A stretch of DNA of 64,000 bases. Origin: Cellulomonas flavigena DSM 20109 (GTDB lineage: Bacteria; Actinomycetota; Actinomycetes; Actinomycetales; Cellulomonadaceae). How positions within the stretch are numbered: the stretch's first letter is position 1; each line of letters opens with the position of its first letter. The stretch lies in assembly GCF_000092865.1 (NCBI RefSeq), contig NC_014151.1:2604001-2668000 (forward strand). Reading direction: 5' to 3'. Positions 34,601 through 44,843 of the stretch are shown piece after piece. The notes under the pieces are model-generated. The model worked only from the letters and a program-made list of their open reading frames with translations, was not told where the DNA came from and ran no database searches. A program made the position numbers and the translations under genes.

Positions 34601-34610
34601 AGCCTAGACT
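34601..34610. promoter_or_regulatory. overlapping back-to-back -10 boxes for two leaderless genes
   Basis: The ten bases AGCCTAGACT contain TAGACT on the plus strand (34605-34610), 7 bases before GTG 34618, and TAGGCT on the minus strand (34606-34601), 7 bases before GTG 34593. The two hexamers share their TA dinucleotide. Confidence 0.65.
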
Positions 34611-34617
34611 CTGGCCC

Positions 34618-35625
34618 GTGCCGGCACCCGACGCGTCCCCCCTCGTCCGCGCGATCGTCGTGACGTGGAACGGGGCGCACCTGCTGCCGGCCTGCCTGGA
34701 CTCCCTCGACGCGCAGCACCTGCGTGACCGCACGGAGGTCGTCGTCGTCGACAACGCGTCGACCGACGGCACGGACGCGCTCCTCGCCGCCCGCCCCGGC
34801 GCCACGGTGGTCCGCGCGCCGCGCAACCTGGGGTTCGCCGGCGGCGTCGAGCTGGGCCTGCGGGACGTGCGGGCGCCGTTCGTGCTGCTGCTCAACAACG
34901 ACGCCACGCTGGCCCCGGACGGCCTCGACGCGCTCGTGGCCGAGCTCACCGCACCCGGCCACGAGCGGGTGGCCGCCGTGACGGCCAAGGTCGTGCTGCG
35001 GCGGCACGACGCGCAGGGCCGCACGCTCGTCAACTCCACCGGGAACGTGCTGACGCGCTGGGGAGCGGGGGTCGACCGTGACTGGCTCGCAGTCGACGGC
35101 ACCCAGTCACCGCCCGGGGACGTGTTCGGCTTCCACGGCGGCGCCGCGCTGCTGCGCACCGAGGCGGTCCGCGCCGTCGGTGGCATCGACCCGTGGCTGT
35201 TCCTCTACTACGAGGACACGGACCTGTCGTGGCGGCTGCGCGCCGCGGGGTGGACCGTGCGCTACGTGGACGCCGCGGTCGCCGAGCACGCGCACGCCGC
35301 GAGCTCGGACCCGGCGTCGGCACTGTTCCGGTACTACAACACCCGCAACTCGCTGGTCGTCGTGACCCGTCACGCCCCCGCAGGCATGGTCCTGCGCTCG
35401 CTCGCCCGCCAGGTGGCCGGCACGGTGCGCGCGCTCGCCCGCACGGGCTGGGACCCCACCACACGGGCGCGCGCCCGTGGCCTGGGCGCGTGGCTGCTGC
35501 GACTGCCGCGCACCCTGCGCGAGCGGCGCACCACGTGGCGCACCGCGGTCGTGCCCCGCCGCGACGTCGCCGCGGTGGCGCTCAGCGCAGCGGGATCCAC
35601 AGGAGCGGCTGCCCGGGGGGCGTGA
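34618..35625 (+). CDS. GT2 glycosyltransferase
   Basis: A 335-residue GT-A transferase: VRAIVVTWNGAHLLPACLDS, VVVVDNASTDGTDALL, NLGFAGGVELGL, VLLLNNDATLAPDGL with the NND metal motif, and FLYYEDTDLSWRLRAAGW in the acceptor half. The C-terminal 50 residues are basic and may contact the membrane. The start at GTG 34618 follows TAGACT by 7 bases; open sequence upstream of it belongs to the opposite-strand GT4. The last 44 bases overlap the 3' end of the convergent membrane protein gene at 35582. Probably rhamnosyltransferase-like; substrate unknown. Confidence 0.9.
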   Translation: MPAPDASPLVRAIVVTWNGAHLLPACLDSLDAQHLRDRTEVVVVDNASTDGTDALLAARPGATVVRAPRNLGFAGGVELGLRDVRAPFVLLLNNDATLAPDGLDALVAELTAPGHERVAAVTAKVVLRRHDAQGRTLVNSTGNVLTRWGAGVDRDWLAVDGTQSPPGDVFGFHGGAALLRTEAVRAVGGIDPWLFLYYEDTDLSWRLRAAGWTVRYVDAAVAEHAHAASSDPASALFRYYNTRNSLVVVTRHAPAGMVLRSLARQVAGTVRALARTGWDPTTRARARGLGAWLLRLPRTLRERRTTWRTAVVPRRDVAAVALSAAGSTGAAARGA

Positions 35626-37741
35626 GCTCGCCCAGCCCCTCCTGGACGAGGGTCAGGCCGATCGCGTCGCCCGCGACGTCCGCCGGCGGGTCGAGCCGGA
35701 TCCGGAGGTGCTCGGTCGCACCGGGCAGCACGTTCGACGGCAGGTCCGCCACCTGCGGGTGCGCGCCGCCGGGGACCGGCCAGAAGACGACCACCCGGAC
35801 CACGCCCGTCGGGTTCGCGAGGTCCCCGAGTCCCGTCCACGCGGTCGGGCCGTCGTTGCGCAGCGCGACCTCGAGCCATGAGGGGCCCCCGGACGGCACG
35901 GGGCGGTCCGCGGGACCGTCGGTGCGCGTGAGGGTCGCGGCGAAGCCCTCGATCGGTGCCGTGACGTCCTCGGGCTGGAGCATCCCCCGCGCGCGCAGGT
36001 CGGCCTCGACGGGGCCGCGCCGGACCCACAGCGCGTCGTCACCGAGCGCGTCGGCCACGAGGACCCAGTCGTCGGCGTCGTCGTGCGGCCAGACGGCGCG
36101 GGACACCACGAGGTCCGTCGGGGGGCGTGTCGTCGTGCCGTCGAACACCTCCATGGCGCGCGGCGCGAGCCAGTACTGGAACCTGTTCTGGCCCGGCCAG
36201 TCCGCTTCCGTGACGTCGAACGACACAGGGGTGTCGATCGCCTGGACCACCGAGAGCAGCCGCGGCGGGTCCCCCAGCGCGAGCGCGAGCGGCTGCTGGT
36301 GCGAGGTCTGGGCGACGACGGACGAGCCGAGCAGCCACACCCCCACGACCGCGACGGTCGCGCGGCGTGCGACGAGGCTGCGCCGGACCAGGACGAGGAC
36401 CACGCACGCGGCGGCGGCGACCAGGGCGGCGGCGACCCACGGCAGTCCCGTGCCGCTGCTGCCCACCAGCGCGAGCATGCCGGGGACGTTGATCGGGCCC
36501 CACCAGCCGTCCGGGTTCGCGGTGGCCAGCATCCACGGCACCACGACGATCGACGAGCCTGCCGTCACCGCGAGCGCCGCCACGACCGTCGCCCGCCGGG
36601 GCTCCAGCCGGCGGACCAGCACGGTGGCGCCGACGACCGCGAGCAGCACCAGGTACGGCTCGACGTAGCGCCCGTAGGTGGGCACGTCGATGCGGTCCGT
36701 CCCCTCGGTCAGCGACCGCGCCGTCGACAGGACGCTGATCGCCAGGTTGCCGCCGAGGGCCAGACCGCCCCACAGCGCGACGCCCGCGCGCCGCGCACGC
36801 AGCTCGCGCAGGGCAGCCGTGACGCCGAGGGCTGCGCCCACCACCGACAGCCCGAGCCACGCCACGGCGCCGTACCAGACGGTGCCCACCGTGGTGCGCA
36901 CGAGGTTCGGCACCGAGCCCCCGAACAGCCCGACGACGGCCTCGGCCTCCCGGCTGGTCCCGCTCTCGTAGAGGATCCCGGCGACGGTGACGTGCAGCGC
37001 GAAGCCTGCGACCGCGACGACGACCGTGGTCAGCAGCCCCAGCGCCGCCACGCGCCGGCGACCCGCGGGCCCCCGCCACAGCTCCACCAGGAACCACAGC
37101 GCCGTGCACGCCACCACCGTCACCATGCGCCCGTGCGCGACGAACGTCGCCGCACCGCCGGCACCGAGCAGCGCGGCGCGGCCGAGCGTCGGGCGGTCCG
37201 CGTAGCGGACCGCGGCCACGACCGTCAGCGCCAGGACCAGCACGAGGAAGTTCTCGATGATCGCGAACGACGACATCACCGTGCGGCTCGGCGCGACGGC
37301 CACGGCCGCGGCCACGAGCGTCGCGGGCGCCGGACCGGCGCCCAGCCGCCGGGCGAGCGCGGTGAGGGGCAGCACGACCGCCGCGCCGCACACGCCCGAC
37401 AGCAGCACGGCCAGGTGGTACGCGCGCAGCGGGTCGTCCGTGAGCCACCAGACCGGCACGAGCGCGACGGCCCACAGCGGGTAGTAGCTGTCGTGCGCGA
37501 GGTCGAGCGCACCCTGGCCCGCGAGCAGCCGGGCCGTGGCGAGCGGGCCGACCTCGTCGTCGGTCCACACGAGCCCGTGCCGGGGCCACGCGACCCACAG
37601 GTGCACCGCGAGCACGGCGAGCGGCGCGGCCACCCGGACCGCGAGCTCCTGCCAGGACCTCGCGGCGGCCGGTCGGGGCGGAGCGGCGTCGACGGCGACG
37701 TCGGTGGGCTCGTCGGCCGACCGGACGGTCTCGGCGTGCAT
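35582..37741 (-). CDS. GT-C-like large membrane protein
   Basis: A 719-residue protein with a 30-residue soluble head, about twelve spans, and a C-terminal extracellular domain of about 200 residues that folds as beta strands by appearance (FAATLTRTDGPADR and onward). The first loop reads VWTDDEVGPLATARLLAGQG, an acidic motif in the place used by GT-C/GT39 transferases, and HDSYYPLWAVAL follows. No closer family is recognised. The ATG at 37741 has GAGGG 11 bases upstream and a TATCAT box giving a 34-base leader. It likely uses a polyprenyl-phosphate sugar outside the membrane (inference). It overlaps the convergent GT2 gene by 44 bases. Confidence 0.85.
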   Translation of the reverse strand: MHAETVRSADEPTDVAVDAAPPRPAAARSWQELAVRVAAPLAVLAVHLWVAWPRHGLVWTDDEVGPLATARLLAGQGALDLAHDSYYPLWAVALVPVWWLTDDPLRAYHLAVLLSGVCGAAVVLPLTALARRLGAGPAPATLVAAAVAVAPSRTVMSSFAIIENFLVLVLALTVVAAVRYADRPTLGRAALLGAGGAATFVAHGRMVTVVACTALWFLVELWRGPAGRRRVAALGLLTTVVVAVAGFALHVTVAGILYESGTSREAEAVVGLFGGSVPNLVRTTVGTVWYGAVAWLGLSVVGAALGVTAALRELRARRAGVALWGGLALGGNLAISVLSTARSLTEGTDRIDVPTYGRYVEPYLVLLAVVGATVLVRRLEPRRATVVAALAVTAGSSIVVVPWMLATANPDGWWGPINVPGMLALVGSSGTGLPWVAAALVAAAACVVLVLVRRSLVARRATVAVVGVWLLGSSVVAQTSHQQPLALALGDPPRLLSVVQAIDTPVSFDVTEADWPGQNRFQYWLAPRAMEVFDGTTTRPPTDLVVSRAVWPHDDADDWVLVADALGDDALWVRRGPVEADLRARGMLQPEDVTAPIEGFAATLTRTDGPADRPVPSGGPSWLEVALRNDGPTAWTGLGDLANPTGVVRVVVFWPVPGGAHPQVADLPSNVLPGATEHLRIRLDPPADVAGDAIGLTLVQEGLGELTPPGQPLLWIPLR

Positions 37742-37781
37742 CGTTGGTGTCACCCTCGTTCGGCAGGCACTCGGACGTTCG

Positions 37782-37787
37782 ATGATA
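37782..37787 (-). promoter_or_regulatory. -10 box of the GT-C-like gene
   Basis: TATCAT on the minus strand, leader about 34 bases, with GAGGG before the ATG at 37741. Confidence 0.5.
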
Positions 37788-37821
37788 GGTCGAAGGGCGG
37801 TCGCGCCCCGAGACCGGCGCG

Positions 37822-37827
37822 TACGAT
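37822..37827 (+). promoter_or_regulatory. -10 box, leaderless 795-residue GT gene
   Basis: TACGAT, 7 bases before the ATG at 37835. It is divergent from the TATCAT box 35 bases away. Confidence 0.55.
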
Positions 37828-37834
37828 CTGCGCC

Positions 37835-40222
37835 ATGCACGCGAGCACCGACGCCGCTCCCCCGCGCCGGACCCCGACGGACGGGAGCGCGACGGCCGTG
37901 GTCGTCCCGTGCTGGGCCGACGCCCTCCCGGCGGCCCGACGCACGGTCCGCAGCGCCCTGACCGTGCTGCCGGACGCCGCGGTGGTCGTCCTCGACGTGG
38001 ACGGCTGCTGGACGCCCCTGGGCCGCGAGCAGGTCGTCACCGCCGCGCAGGTCGACCTGCCCGACCGGGACCTGCACCTGCGGTCACTCGCCGTGGGCAC
38101 GTCCGCCGTCGCGCGGGCGGTCGTCGCCGACGTCGTCGCGAGCCGCCCCGACGAGGTCGTCCTCGCCCTCGAGCCCGGTGTCGAGCTGCTGCGCGCCCCC
38201 GACGAGCTGCTGCGCTCCGCGCGGGACGCGGGGGTGGCCGTCGTCGGGCGCACCGCGACCACCGCGGACCCGGCCGGCACCTGGCCCACCGAGGCCGACG
38301 TCGCCGCCCACGGCCCGCTGCACCCGGCGCTGCTGGCGGTGCACCGGCCCGCGTCGGCGTTCCTCGCGACCTGGCGCGCGAGCTGGCGGACCCCGGAGAT
38401 CCCCTGGCTCGACACCGCCGCGTCCCGCGCGGGTGCGCGGCTGGTGGGCGGTCCCGCCGTCCTGCTGGGTCCGTGGAACCTGCTGCCCGGCCACACGCTC
38501 GACGAGGATGCCACCGGCCTGCGGGTCGACGGCGTGGCCGTCGCCGCGCTCGACCTGACCCTGCGGGACCCCGCCCGGCCCTGGCTGCTCGCAGCGGGGA
38601 TCGACCGGCCCTCGCGGGCGCGCCTGAGCGACCACCCCGCGCTGGCCGCGCGCTGCGCGCGGGGCGCGGCCGACGAGACCGCGGACCCGCCCGCGGAACC
38701 GGCGTGGCGGGCCTCCCGGATCGGGGAGGTACCGGTCGACGACGTCGCGCGAGGGCTCGTGCGCGAGGCCGTGCTCACCGGCGAGCACCTGCCGGACCCG
38801 GTCACCGAGCCGGACGCGGTGCTCGCGTGGCTCACCGGGCCGACCGCCCCGGGCGTCCCCGGCCGGTACCTGCGGGCCCTGCGCGAGTCCCGGCCCGACC
38901 TGTGCGAGGTCTTCCCCGGCGTTCCGGGCGAGCACACCGGGCCGTTCCTCGACTGGGCGCGCGCGCACGGTCGTCACGAGACCCGCTACTCCCAGGAGCT
39001 CGTCGACGCCGCGGTCGCCGCGACGGGACCCGTGCCCGCACCACCGCCGCCCGACGCGCCGCGCCCCCCGGGCGTCAACGTCGTCGGCTACCTCGGCGGC
39101 GACATCGGGATCGGCGAGTCCGCGCGCCTCGTGCTCGAGGCGCTGCGGGCGGCAGGCGTACCGACCCGCGCGGTCCCCGTGGAACGCCACCTGCAGAGCC
39201 GACGACGGCCCTACGCCGAGGCGACCGGGCCGGCGCACGGCACGACGGTGGTCTGCGTCAACGCCGACCTCACCCCGAGCATCGCGCGCACCGTGCCGCA
39301 CCTGCTCGCGGGCGGCGCCCGCGTGGGCATGTGGTACTGGGAGGTCGAGGAGTTCCCGCCCGAGCTCGGCGCGTCCGCCGCGCTGCTCGACGAGGTGTGG
39401 GTCGCCACCGACTTCGTGCGGGCCGCCGTGGCGCCGCACGTCGCCGTGCCCGTGCGCGTGGTGACCCCGCCCCTGCCGCAGGTGCGTGCGACGTCGGTGA
39501 GCCGTGCCGAGCTCGGGCTGCCCGCCGACCGGCCGGTCGTGCTGTTCGTGTTCGACTACCTCAGCACGGTGGGACGCAAGAACCCCCTCGGCGCGATCGA
39601 GGCGTTCCGTCGCGCGTTCGCGCCCGACGAGGGTCCGGTGCTCGTGCTGAAGTCCATCAACGGCGACCGCCGGCACGCCGAGGCCGAACGGGTCCGCCTG
39701 CGGGCCGCCGCCGAGCCCGACGTCGTGCTGCTCGAGGACTACCTGGACGCGCCCGCGCGCGATGCGCTCGTCGCGTCGTGCGACCTGTACCTGTCGCTCC
39801 ACCGGGCAGAGGGTCTGGGTCTGACGATGGCCGAGGCGATGGCCTACGGCCGGCCGGTCGTCGCCACCCGGTACGGCGGCAACATGCAGTTCATGACCGA
39901 CGAGAACAGCTTCCTCGTGCCGTTCTCGCGCGTGCCGGTCGGGCCCGAGGACGCACCGTACCCCCCCGGCTCCCCGTGGGCCGAGCCGGATCTCGACGCC
40001 GCCGCCGTGCTGCTACGCGTCCTGGTCGAGGACCCCGAGGAGGCCGCGCGCCGCGGCGCGCGGGCGGCGCGGGACATCGCCGAGCTGTGGTCCCCCGCCG
40101 CGGTCGCCCCCCGCTGGGCCGACGCGGTCGCCGGCGTCCACCGCCGGCCCGATCCCGAGCCGGAGCAACGACGCGTCGACTGGCGTCACCAGCTGCGCCG
40201 CTTGTCCGGCGGCCGGGTCTGA
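37835..40222 (+). CDS. two-domain glycosyltransferase, GT4 C-terminus with GT2-like head
   Basis: A 795-residue protein. Residues 12-260 resemble a worn GT-A fold (TAVVVPCWADALPAARRTVRS, then VVASRPDEVVLALEPGVELL), but no DxD metal motif is evident. The middle part is Pro-rich. From about 408 a GT-B enzyme begins with NVVGYLGGDIGIGESARLVL, followed by VLFVFDYLSTVGRKNPLGAI and HRAEGLGLTMAEAMAYGRP with the E-x7-E motif. The C-terminal half is therefore the likely active enzyme, related to mannosyl- or rhamnosyl-transferases of wall polymers. The ATG at 37835 is 7 bases after TACGAT. A strong hairpin follows the stop. Confidence 0.9.
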   Translation: MHASTDAAPPRRTPTDGSATAVVVPCWADALPAARRTVRSALTVLPDAAVVVLDVDGCWTPLGREQVVTAAQVDLPDRDLHLRSLAVGTSAVARAVVADVVASRPDEVVLALEPGVELLRAPDELLRSARDAGVAVVGRTATTADPAGTWPTEADVAAHGPLHPALLAVHRPASAFLATWRASWRTPEIPWLDTAASRAGARLVGGPAVLLGPWNLLPGHTLDEDATGLRVDGVAVAALDLTLRDPARPWLLAAGIDRPSRARLSDHPALAARCARGAADETADPPAEPAWRASRIGEVPVDDVARGLVREAVLTGEHLPDPVTEPDAVLAWLTGPTAPGVPGRYLRALRESRPDLCEVFPGVPGEHTGPFLDWARAHGRHETRYSQELVDAAVAATGPVPAPPPPDAPRPPGVNVVGYLGGDIGIGESARLVLEALRAAGVPTRAVPVERHLQSRRRPYAEATGPAHGTTVVCVNADLTPSIARTVPHLLAGGARVGMWYWEVEEFPPELGASAALLDEVWVATDFVRAAVAPHVAVPVRVVTPPLPQVRATSVSRAELGLPADRPVVLFVFDYLSTVGRKNPLGAIEAFRRAFAPDEGPVLVLKSINGDRRHAEAERVRLRAAAEPDVVLLEDYLDAPARDALVASCDLYLSLHRAEGLGLTMAEAMAYGRPVVATRYGGNMQFMTDENSFLVPFSRVPVGPEDAPYPPGSPWAEPDLDAAAVLLRVLVEDPEEAARRGARAARDIAELWSPAAVAPRWADAVAGVHRRPDPEPEQRRVDWRHQLRRLSGGRV

Positions 40223-40247
40223 CGCGGCGCGGCCCGGCACGGTCCCG

Positions 40248-40291
40248 GACGACGCAGGGCCCCGACGTCGCCGTCGGGGCCCTGCGTCGTC
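40248..40291. terminator. strong bidirectional terminator hairpin
   Basis: A perfect 19-base inverted repeat (40248-40266 and 40273-40291) with a 6-base loop lies between the convergent genes at 40222 and 40305. It is the longest simple stem in the window and has no T tract. Confidence 0.8.
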
Positions 40292-40304
40292 GTCCGCGTG
40301 GTCG

Positions 40305-42815
40305 TCACTCGGCCGGGGGCGCTCCCCCGACGACGCGCCGCAGCCGGCCGGTGGCCCGGCGGGTCACCTCGCGCACGCCGCCCGCGCGCAGGTAGTCGCG
40401 CGCGAGCGCGAGGTCCTGGCGCACGGTGGGACGCGGGCGGTCGGTGCGCCGCCGCTGCGGCGGCGTGACCGAGCGGACGACCGCGAGGTCGGGCGCCCGG
40501 CGCGCATCGCGCACGAACTCCACGAGCGGTCGCAGCGTGCGTGCCCAGCGCATGGTGTCGGCGAACTCGCCCACGGCGGTGCGTGCCCGCGCGGCGGCCT
40601 CGTCGTCGTAGAGCATCTCCCCCAGCGCCGCGGCGAGCGCGTCGACGTCCTCGGGCGGCACGACGCGGCCGAGGCCGTTGTCACGGATGATCGGCTCGAA
40701 CGTGTCCCCTGCGGTCGCCACGATCGGCAGCGACGCCCACAGGTAGTCGAGGATCCGGGTGCGGAAGCTGAACTCGGTCTCGATGTGGTGGAAGTGCGTC
40801 GACACGCCCACGTCCGCGTCGAGCAGGTAGTCCGCCCGCTCGTCGTACGGCACCCAGCCCTCGTTGAAGAAGACGTGGGTCCCGGTCAGCCCGAGGGAGT
40901 CCGCGAGCTGCCGCGTCTCCCAGGCGATGCGCATGTCGGGCACGCCGGGGTTGGGGTGCTTGAGGCCGAGGAAGAACAGCCGCACGTCCGGGTGCTCACG
41001 ACGCAGGACGTCGATCGCCCGGATGAGCGTCAGCGGGTCGAACCAGTTGTAGATGCCGCCGCCCCACAGCACGACCTTGTCGTCCGGGCCGATCCCGTCG
41101 ACGGCGCCACGGATCGCGTGGCGGCGCTGCACGGGCGGGGCGTCCTCGACGCCGAACGGCACGACGTCGATGAGCGAGCGCAGGGACTCGTCCGCGTCGT
41201 ACACCAGCGGGTTCACACGCCCCTGGCCGGCGAGCTGGCCCAGCCAGAAGTCACGCTGCTTGGCCGACGCGCACAGCAGGTAGTCCGCACGCTGGAGCTG
41301 GGTGTTGAGCACCTGCGTGATGTCGGAGACCGCGCGCCGGCGACCGTCCTCGCCGAGGTCCCGCGCCTGCTCCAGCTGCTCGAGGTGCATCGGGTCGTAG
41401 ACGTCCGCCACCAGGATCTTCGCGCTGTCGATGAGCCACGGCGCGGCCTCGATCAGGAAGCCCTGGAAGACGATGACGTCCGCCCAGTCGGTCAGCGCGC
41501 GCAGCGCCTTGCCGCCCGACGCGTGCTCGAGCCGGAACGGTGCGTCGGAGCGCATGACCCCGCCGGTGGAGGCCAGCACGACGTCGTGGTCCCGGTGCAG
41601 CGCACGGGCGATCTCCCACGCGCGGATCGCGGGACCGGCCATGCGCTCGGCGAGCGGCTCGCCCGTCACGACGAGCACGCGCTGGCGCGAGCGGAAGTGC
41701 TGCTCGATGCCGAGCGCGTCGACCAGCAGGTCGTGGGTCGCGAGGTACCCGGGCAGGCCGTAGGCGGGCTCGATCGCCTGCCGGAACAGCCCGAACAGCT
41801 CGCGGTCGCCGCGCCGGCGCCGCGTCTGCAGCTCACGGCGCGTCTCGAGCAGCGAGGGAAGGTGCTCCAGCACGCCGTCGACCGCCATGAGACCGGCCAT
41901 CGTCGACTTCGGCACATCGAGCGTGCCGACCTCGTCGCCGCCCGGCGAGCGCTGCAGGTCGAGCTGGGCGGTGTCCACCCCGCCCCGCTCGAACGAGCGG
42001 CGCACCGCGAGCGCGAGCGCCGCGGGCAGCGTCCGCGCGAGCGTCTCGTCGTCGTAGTTCTTCACCATCGACATCAGCGCGTTGCGCTCGAGCAGGTAGC
42101 TCTCGCGGAAGTTGCCGTGCTTCTTCATGGACGCGTGGTGCTTGTGGAACGCCAGCGAGCCCGGCACGTACCGCACGCGGTGACCCAGCATGTTGAGGCG
42201 CCAGCCGAGGTCGACGTCCTCGTAGAACATGAAGAACCGCTCGTCGAAGCCGCCGACCGCGCGGAACACCTCGGTGCGCACGAACATCGCCGCGCCCGTG
42301 CCGAACAGCACGTCCTTCGGCTCGTCGTACGCGGGCGAGTCGGGCTTCTCGACCTCACGCTTGTACCCCATGCCGTACCAGGTCAGCGAGCCGTCGACGA
42401 AGTCGACCAGCTTCCCGTCCCAGTCGAGCACCTTCGACGCGACGCAGGCGACCTCACGGTCGGCCTCGAGCGCGGCGACGGCCGCCGACACCCAGGAGGT
42501 GTCGGCACGCGCGTCGTTGTTGAGGAAGGCCACGTACTCGCCGCGCGCGTGCGCGACGCCGAGGTTGCAGCCTCCGGCGAAGCCGAGGTTGGCGCCGGCC
42601 TCGACGACGCGCGCGTCGGGCAGCCCGGCGCGCAGCCGCTCGGCGGAGCCGTCGCCGGAGTGGTTCTCGACGACGATGACCTCGAGCCGCTCGGCGGGCC
42701 AGTCCTGCTCGGCCAGCGACCGGGCGCACACGAGCGTGTCGTCGGTGCCCCGGTAGTTCACCAGGACGACCGAGACCATCCCGGGCACGACGGGCGGCGG
42801 GGTCGGGGCGCTCAT
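40305..42815 (-). CDS. bifunctional GT2-GT4 glycosyltransferase
   Basis: An 836-residue fusion. Residues 12-270 are a GT2 domain: MVSVVLVNYRGTDDTLVCAR, NLGFAGGCNLGVAHARGEYV, AFLNNDARADTSWV and MFYEDVDLGWRLNMLGHRV. A helical linker of about 100 residues follows (about 290-370). From 375 a GT4 domain runs with RVLVVTGEPLAERMAGPAIR, KVVLWGGGIYNWFDPLTLIR and ETEFSFRTRILDYLWASLP; the usual EGFG is replaced by a divergent motif. Two sugars are probably added in sequence by one polypeptide. The ATG overlaps the preceding stop (ATGA). It is third in an operon with gmd and its paralogue, suggesting GDP-deoxymannose donors. Confidence 0.92.
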   Translation of the reverse strand: MSAPTPPPVVPGMVSVVLVNYRGTDDTLVCARSLAEQDWPAERLEVIVVENHSGDGSAERLRAGLPDARVVEAGANLGFAGGCNLGVAHARGEYVAFLNNDARADTSWVSAAVAALEADREVACVASKVLDWDGKLVDFVDGSLTWYGMGYKREVEKPDSPAYDEPKDVLFGTGAAMFVRTEVFRAVGGFDERFFMFYEDVDLGWRLNMLGHRVRYVPGSLAFHKHHASMKKHGNFRESYLLERNALMSMVKNYDDETLARTLPAALALAVRRSFERGGVDTAQLDLQRSPGGDEVGTLDVPKSTMAGLMAVDGVLEHLPSLLETRRELQTRRRRGDRELFGLFRQAIEPAYGLPGYLATHDLLVDALGIEQHFRSRQRVLVVTGEPLAERMAGPAIRAWEIARALHRDHDVVLASTGGVMRSDAPFRLEHASGGKALRALTDWADVIVFQGFLIEAAPWLIDSAKILVADVYDPMHLEQLEQARDLGEDGRRRAVSDITQVLNTQLQRADYLLCASAKQRDFWLGQLAGQGRVNPLVYDADESLRSLIDVVPFGVEDAPPVQRRHAIRGAVDGIGPDDKVVLWGGGIYNWFDPLTLIRAIDVLRREHPDVRLFFLGLKHPNPGVPDMRIAWETRQLADSLGLTGTHVFFNEGWVPYDERADYLLDADVGVSTHFHHIETEFSFRTRILDYLWASLPIVATAGDTFEPIIRDNGLGRVVPPEDVDALAAALGEMLYDDEAAARARTAVGEFADTMRWARTLRPLVEFVRDARRAPDLAVVRSVTPPQRRRTDRPRPTVRQDLALARDYLRAGGVREVTRRATGRLRRVVGGAPPAE

Positions 42816-43785
42816 GCGCCCTCCCGGACCAGTGCGACGTCGTGGTCGACCATGCGCCCGACGACCTCCTCGAACTCGACGGTGGGGGCCCAGCCGAGCA
42901 CCTCGCGCGCCTTCGTCGCGTCCCCGACGACCTCGCCCGGGTCGACGGGCCGCACGAAGCGCGGGTCGGTGACGACGTGCTGCTGCCAGTCCTCGATGCC
43001 GACGCGCGCGAACGCGGCGGCGACGAACTCGGCGACCGAGTGCGTGCGTCCGGTGGCCACGACGAAGTCGTCGGCCACGCCGTGCCGGACGGCCCGCACG
43101 AGCGCGTCCACGTAGTCCTCCGCCCAGCCCCAGTCGCGGCGCACGTCCGTGCTGCCGAGCGCGAGCGTCCCGGTCCCGGCCGCCGCGATGCGGGCGGCCG
43201 CGGCCGTGATCTTGCGCGTCACGAAGGCCTGCGGCCGCAGCGGGGACTCGTGGTTGTAGAGCACGCAGGTCGCCACGTGCAGGTCACGGCTGCGGTAGAC
43301 GGCGGCCATCTGGTGCGCGTACGCCTTGGCGGCGCCGTACGGCGAGACGGGGCGCACGGGCGTCGACTCGTCCTGCGGCGCCTGGTCCGGCACACCGAAG
43401 ATCTCGGCACTCGACGCCTGGACGACCCGCACCCGCCGTCCCGAGGACTCCTGCAGGCGGCGCGCCGCCTCGAAGACGCCGACGGCACCCAGACCCGTGA
43501 CGGCACCGGTGAGCACGGGGTGCTCCCACGAGAAGGCCACGGAGCTGATGCCCGCGAGGTTGTAGACCTCGTCGGGGGCGACGTCGCGCACGAGCTGCTC
43601 GACGCCGGCGGTGTCGGTGAGGTCGCCGACGTGCACCTGCACGCCGGCGGGGCCGGCCCAGGCGTCGCGGTCGGCCGCGGAGTGCGCCAGGCCGTGGACC
43701 TGCACGCCCTCCGCGACCAGCCGGCGCGCGAGGAGCGTCCCGTCCTGCCCGGTGACGCCGGTGACCAGGGCGGTCCGGACGTCGC

Positions 43786-43789
<4 letters not shown>
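42812..43789 (-). CDS. GDP-mannose 4,6-dehydratase paralogue (reductase or second dehydratase)
   Basis: A 325-residue extended short-chain dehydrogenase closely related to the neighbouring gmd product: GVTGQDG (11-17) for NAD(P), [26 protein letters not shown] with Glu129, and the catalytic Tyr151/Lys155 in SPYGAAK. Both proteins share the same residue numbering for these sites. It could be the 4-reductase giving GDP-6-deoxymannose (D-rhamnose), or a second dehydratase; sequence alone does not decide, since reductases of this family also keep a Glu here. The GTG start overlaps the gmd stop (GTGA). Confidence 0.85.
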
Positions 43790-44772
<983 letters not shown>

Positions 44773-44808
44773 GATTCCTCGGAGCGTGGGCGACAGTGGG
44801 ACCCGGCG

Positions 44809-44814
44809 ATCCTA
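44809..44814 (-). promoter_or_regulatory. -10 box of the gmd operon
   Basis: TAGGAT on the minus strand. It predicts a leader of about 30 bases with GAGGA before the gmd ATG. Confidence 0.5.
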
Positions 44815-44831
44815 GCGCCGCTGTCGTCTCC

Positions 44832-44837
44832 TATGAT
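44832..44837 (+). promoter_or_regulatory. -10 box of the Wzm/Wzt operon, leaderless first gene
   Basis: TATGAT, the closest match to TATAAT in the window, 6 bases before the GTG at 44844. It should drive the six-gene operon to 51863. Confidence 0.65.
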
Positions 44838-44843
44838 GTCGCG

